A DNA stretch of 54,763 nucleotides from Planctomycetaceae bacterium (GTDB lineage Bacteria > Planctomycetota > Planctomycetia > Pirellulales > Pirellulaceae). The DNA is taken from assembly GCA_007121535.1 (NCBI GenBank), contig SKKK01000028.1:1-54763 (forward strand). The letters run 5' to 3'. The position numbers were made by a program, and so were the translations under genes. Positions 52,053-54,763 of this stretch are shown here, in pieces (positions within the stretch are counted from its first letter, which is position 1; each line of letters opens with the position of its first letter). The notes below the pieces were generated by a model. The model was not told the DNA's origin. It did not search any database and saw nothing but the letters and a program-made list of their open reading frames with translations.

Positions 52053-52517
52053 TCACGCGAGTCGATAACGCCTGCCCTTACCCCTCCCGACGGGGGAAAG
52101 TAATCCATTGTCCGTCATCTTCTTCAGTAGATACCACGCTCGCTTGCTATCAAGTGCAAGTAGAGTTCGACATTCCTCGTTGGTGATCGAACCCCTCTCT
52201 TTGATGAATGACAGCACTCGTGCTTCGTTAGAAGCCTGGAGTTGGTCTGCGGGTGATTCTTGGAAGGCACGCAGGGTGTAGTAGGTCCATCGGCGGGCGT
52301 TTTCCTGTTGGACAAGGCCGGACTGGGCGAGAGCCCGCAGTTCCCGGCCGGCAGTCAGGGCGTCGACCTGGTTCAGCCGCTGGTAGTCGCTATTGGTGAT
52401 TTGGTCGTTGCACCGCAAATAGACCAACGCCAATCGCTGGCGGTCGTTCAGCGGCAACGTGGCGAATTGGTTCAGCCAACTCACTGCTTCGGGGCTCATC
52501 AGCGTAGACGGCCGCAT
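52053..52517 (-). pseudogene. Winged-helix C-terminal fragment of an ATP-binding (RecG-like/AlbA-type) protein, copy 3
   Basis: 154 residues: MSPEAVSWLNQFATLPLNDRQRLALVYLRCNDQITNSDYQRLNQVDALTAGRELRALAQSGLVQQENARRWTYYTL, then a second winged helix RVLSFIKERGSITNEECRTLLALDSKRAWYLLKKMTDNGLLSPVGRGKGRRYRLA. LNDRQRLALVYLR....ITNSDYQRLN.VDALTAGREL is a recognised ending of AlbA_2-type ATP-binding proteins. The nucleotide-binding part is missing. It has a different sequence from the 50550 copy, so the two come from different genes. Confidence 0.6.
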
Positions 52518-52535
52518 GCCTAATCGATTCCCTCA

Positions 52536-53496
52536 TCAGCCTGACTCTTCTTCTGATTCCCATGCCACTTTCGCTGGTGGCATGACCAGCCTGATGGATT
52601 GAATCATTTCTTGACAGTCTCGGACAAATTGAACGATATCACTTGGAGTCATCATCAGAAGGTCGGTAGGGTCAGTAATCAGCCGATCCGGGTGACCCAA
52701 CACCGTGGCAATCGGATGCGCACAGGTATTCCTCACGCGCTCCGCACGGCTGAAGACTCTTTCAATTGGGGAATTGGTCTGATCAAGCAGGAGTTTTGCC
52801 TTCTGAATCATCGTCTTCTTGTCGATAAACGTAGTGTACTGCAAAATCTCTCGATGCAGGATTCGCCGCCATTCTCCCGCATCATCGTGTCCGTCGCCGA
52901 TTTCGCCCCATGCCTTCTCCGCAGGCTTTTGGGCCTTCAGTTCGAACAGTTCACGCGCCTTGTCTCTCCTTGGTTCGGACAACGACTTCAGGGAGGCTGG
53001 GAACCATGTACAAAGATCGAGAGCGGCTGTTTCAAGATCGAATGTGAGCGCGATATAACACAAGAGCGCTCGTGGATGGAATAGGTGGGACGGAAACAGT
53101 ATGCCGACCACCTTATCGTCACGAGTCACGTAGTACGGATCGGTCTTTTCTCGGGATAAGTCAATCGCGTCAAGAAGAGATAGATCACTGGGGATTGCAT
53201 CGGTTTCACGAGGTGAGCACGAAGTCGCGTACGAGGCGACCATCGTCATTTTCCCAGTCCTCAGTAGAGAAATCGCAAAGATCCCAGACGCAACAATAGC
53301 CCATGATGCGGTCATTCTCGTAGACCAAATGCAAGTTGTCCGACCCGAATCCATAGGCGTTTGACTGTTCGTTCAGAAGTTGTCGTCTGACAGTGTAGGT
53401 TTTGTCCAGCCCCTGGAGATCGCGGCCGAGTTTGCCAACGAGTCTTTCGACTTTAAGCTCTTTTGCGAGTTCCTGGAAGAGTTGTTGTTCCGACAT
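52536..53496 (-). pseudogene. CBS-HEPN protein split by a frameshift
   Basis: A first frame (53496 to 53206) reads MSEQQLFQELAKELKVERLVGKLGRDLQGLDKTYTVRRQL and later LHLVYENDRIMGYCCVWDLCDFSTEDWENDDGRLVRDFVLTS. A second, from about 53225 to 52536, continues SPRETDAIPSDLSLLDAIDLSREKTDPYYVTRDDKVVGILFPSHLF, which completes a CBS-pair-like domain. The rest is helical and contains ERVRNTCAHP, a match to the HEPN ribonuclease pattern R-x4-6-H. One base lost or gained near 53215 explains the split. If it is real and the gene works, a second start (ATG at 53243) would be used. CBS domains bind adenine nucleotides; the HEPN part would cut RNA. Sequence support for both is by motif only. Confidence 0.5.
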
Positions 53497-53523
53497 TCTG
53501 AAGGTCCTGTTTCTTACGGGCTG

Positions 53524-53688
53524 TTATGGGGCAAAGGACTGTGGTGGAATTCTTCGAAAGGTTGTCACCAGCGCGGTTGCGGCCATTGGGCGAATCGCGG
53601 GGACGGCAACTGCAACACGTCGCTTTGCAGCCGTGATCAGCGACGCCATCTTCCTGTCCGACATGGAGACGAACACAGCAGTGGTCAT
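53524..53688 (-). pseudogene. N-terminal stump of a phospholipase-D-like protein
   Basis: 54 residues from an ATG at 53688 that overlaps the methylase stop (ATGA). SDRKMASLITAAKRRVAVAVPAIRPMAATAL resembles the opening of PLD-like proteins encoded after helicase and Eco57I-type methylase genes in DISARM-like and related defence loci. The HxKxxxxD motifs of the PLD domain are not reached, because the frame ends after about 50 residues. The coupling of the start to the methylase is the normal operon arrangement. Confidence 0.45.
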
Positions 53689-54716
53689 GGGGCAGGGTCC
53701 TCGGAGCGGGGCAAGTGGATGTGCGGGGGCCAGTTGGCGGGGTCCCATTGGGTGACGGGGAGGAAGTTGCCTTCGGGGTCGGTGGGTGGGCCGGGTGGTG
53801 GATCGAGGCGGGTTTGGTAGGGGCGACCGGTGCGGATCGACTCGGCCATCGCGTCGTAGATCTCCAAAATCACCCGCTTCGTCCGGTACTCGCCGTGAAC
53901 CGCCTCGTCCTTCCGCCGGACGATGGGGAAAGTGTCCATGATGTAGTCCACGTCGTCTCGCCCGATCCCGTACAGGTGGAAGTAGGCAGCGTCCAGCTCG
54001 CACCGCATTACGAACCGCCGTGAATCGTCCCAGCGATACGGCGGCCCCCGGTAGCCGCAATCTGCCGCGAATCGTTCCAAGTCCCATGCCGTGTAGGTGA
54101 GTTCCAGAACGCGCGATCGAATCCAATGAAGACGTGGCCCGATACTCCACTGACATTCTGCTGAGTAAGCCTCGCGGCACAACAACGGCAACTGTTTCCA
54201 GATCCATAGATTAAGATGAACGCCTGGTGTCTTTTGACGAGCGACGAAGTCGAAAATCAGTGCGTTCAGATTCGCACACATTTTCACCGCGCCTGCGCAT
54301 GAGAGTTCGTCGATGACCACGAGCGAATGGCCACATGGCCGTTCTGGAACTATAGCGGCAATGACGGTGCGTTCATTCGTGGCGTTGGTCACTTCGCGGT
54401 ACACCAGAAACCAACTTCCTGTGAATCGCTCGCGGAATAGCTTGCCGGATACCCAGTAGCGTGGATGTGTCCATCGGCGTGCGTTTTCTAGATCATTGGC
54501 AAGATTCGGCTGAGGTTTTCCGGATGCTGCCTGTTCGACCGTGGCGAAGGACGCATATCGGTGATTGAATTGATGGATGAGTTTTGATTCGTACAGCGGG
54601 TAGAGGGGATCATCTTGAGTGATGATGCCGTACGAAGCATCGTGAAGTGGACCCCAATATTTGGACCAGGCGTTAAGATAGACGGAACGCTCTTTGACTG
54701 GTAGACTCAGCGTCAA
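53685..54716 (-). CDS. C-terminal part of an Eco57I-type restriction-modification methylase
   Basis: 343 residues are readable; the frame is closed on its N-terminal side by a TGA at 54726-54728, and the beginning is likely beyond the window. Typical C-terminal features: LYPLYESKLIHQFNHRYASFATVEQ, HPRYWVSGKLFRERFTGSWFLVYREVTNATNERTVIAAIVPERPCGHSLVVIDEL, CANLNALIFDFVARQKTPGVHLNLWIWKQLPLL, and FPIVRRKDEAVHGEYRTKRVILEIYDAMAESIRTGRPYQTRLDPPPGPP. These are the target-recognition and C-terminal parts of large N6-adenine methylases/type IIG-like enzymes found beside helicases and PLD proteins. The catalytic NPPY motif is not in this part. The gene may be truncated or interrupted by a stop codon. Confidence 0.72.
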   Translation of the reverse strand: MTLSLPVKERSVYLNAWSKYWGPLHDASYGIITQDDPLYPLYESKLIHQFNHRYASFATVEQAASGKPQPNLANDLENARRWTHPRYWVSGKLFRERFTGSWFLVYREVTNATNERTVIAAIVPERPCGHSLVVIDELSCAGAVKMCANLNALIFDFVARQKTPGVHLNLWIWKQLPLLCREAYSAECQWSIGPRLHWIRSRVLELTYTAWDLERFAADCGYRGPPYRWDDSRRFVMRCELDAAYFHLYGIGRDDVDYIMDTFPIVRRKDEAVHGEYRTKRVILEIYDAMAESIRTGRPYQTRLDPPPGPPTDPEGNFLPVTQWDPANWPPHIHLPRSEDPAP

Positions 54717-54763
54717 ACCCAGGTATCAATAGCGAAGGAAAAATCATGGTACGGAAACGCCGG

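Noticed and set aside
54717-54763. In-frame TGA at 54726-54728 before the methylase fragment as a second selenocysteine
   Set aside because: No known Sec position in this family and too little sequence on the other side to judge; truncation or a nonsense change is simpler.

Overview
The window looks like a chromosome segment from a planctomycete, probably of the Pirellulales type. The evidence is a 3010-residue secreted protein that opens with the planctomycete LEPR-type signal (SLEDRLLLSA), a DUF1559-type protein, a sulfatase, a pair of CRTAC1 (FG-GAP/UnbV-ASPIC) and multihaem cytochrome genes, an ECF sigma factor, many small single genes with wide spacing, and several families of long perfect palindromes between genes. 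No tRNA, rRNA or CRISPR array was recognised.

Layout. Positions 1-3141 (minus) hold an ECF sigma factor followed by an alpha-2-macroglobulin-like protein with an anti-sigma-like N-terminus, cut by the window edge. 3327-4928 encodes a secreted beta-propeller protein. 4989-5647 is a PIN/ribbon-helix-helix toxin-antitoxin pair. 5832-12086 (minus) is a membrane protein plus a translationally coupled operon: pentahaem cytochrome/TPR protein, CRTAC1-family protein, and a hydrolase-cupin fusion. 12145-14726 has eboE divergent from sufE and a glutaminyl cyclase. 14727-15283 is a gene-free stretch with promoter-like and terminator-like sequences. 15284-22729 has a small protein, a DUF1559-type protein, a Tat-exported phosphoesterase, a DUF2325-like protein and a PhyH dioxygenase.

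22864-27784 (minus) carries a sulfatase, a Tat-exported TIM-barrel protein, a NagB-like protein and selD. selD is read through an in-frame TGA at the catalytic Cys position, so it is very probably a selenoprotein whose true start lies 63 bases upstream of the apparent open frame. 28096-37128 (minus) is the giant protease/beta-helix/dockerin protein. 37513-38238 is a Uma2-type protein. 38366-41590 (minus) is a molybdate/tungstate-type ABC transporter whose binding protein contains two periplasmic binding domains in tandem. 42078-46579 holds a prenyltransferase-like alpha-barrel protein and a large secreted protein.

From about 46.9 kb to the right edge the character changes. This is an accessory region full of broken genes: a metallophosphoesterase-ATPase gene with an internal deletion and a frameshift in a G7 run, its intact TPR partner, three separate winged-helix C-terminal fragments, an antitoxin next to an internally deleted VapC, a frameshifted CBS-HEPN protein, and the C-terminus of an Eco57I-type methylase overlapping a truncated phospholipase-D-like gene. 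It reads as a decayed defence or conflict island that continues beyond the right edge.
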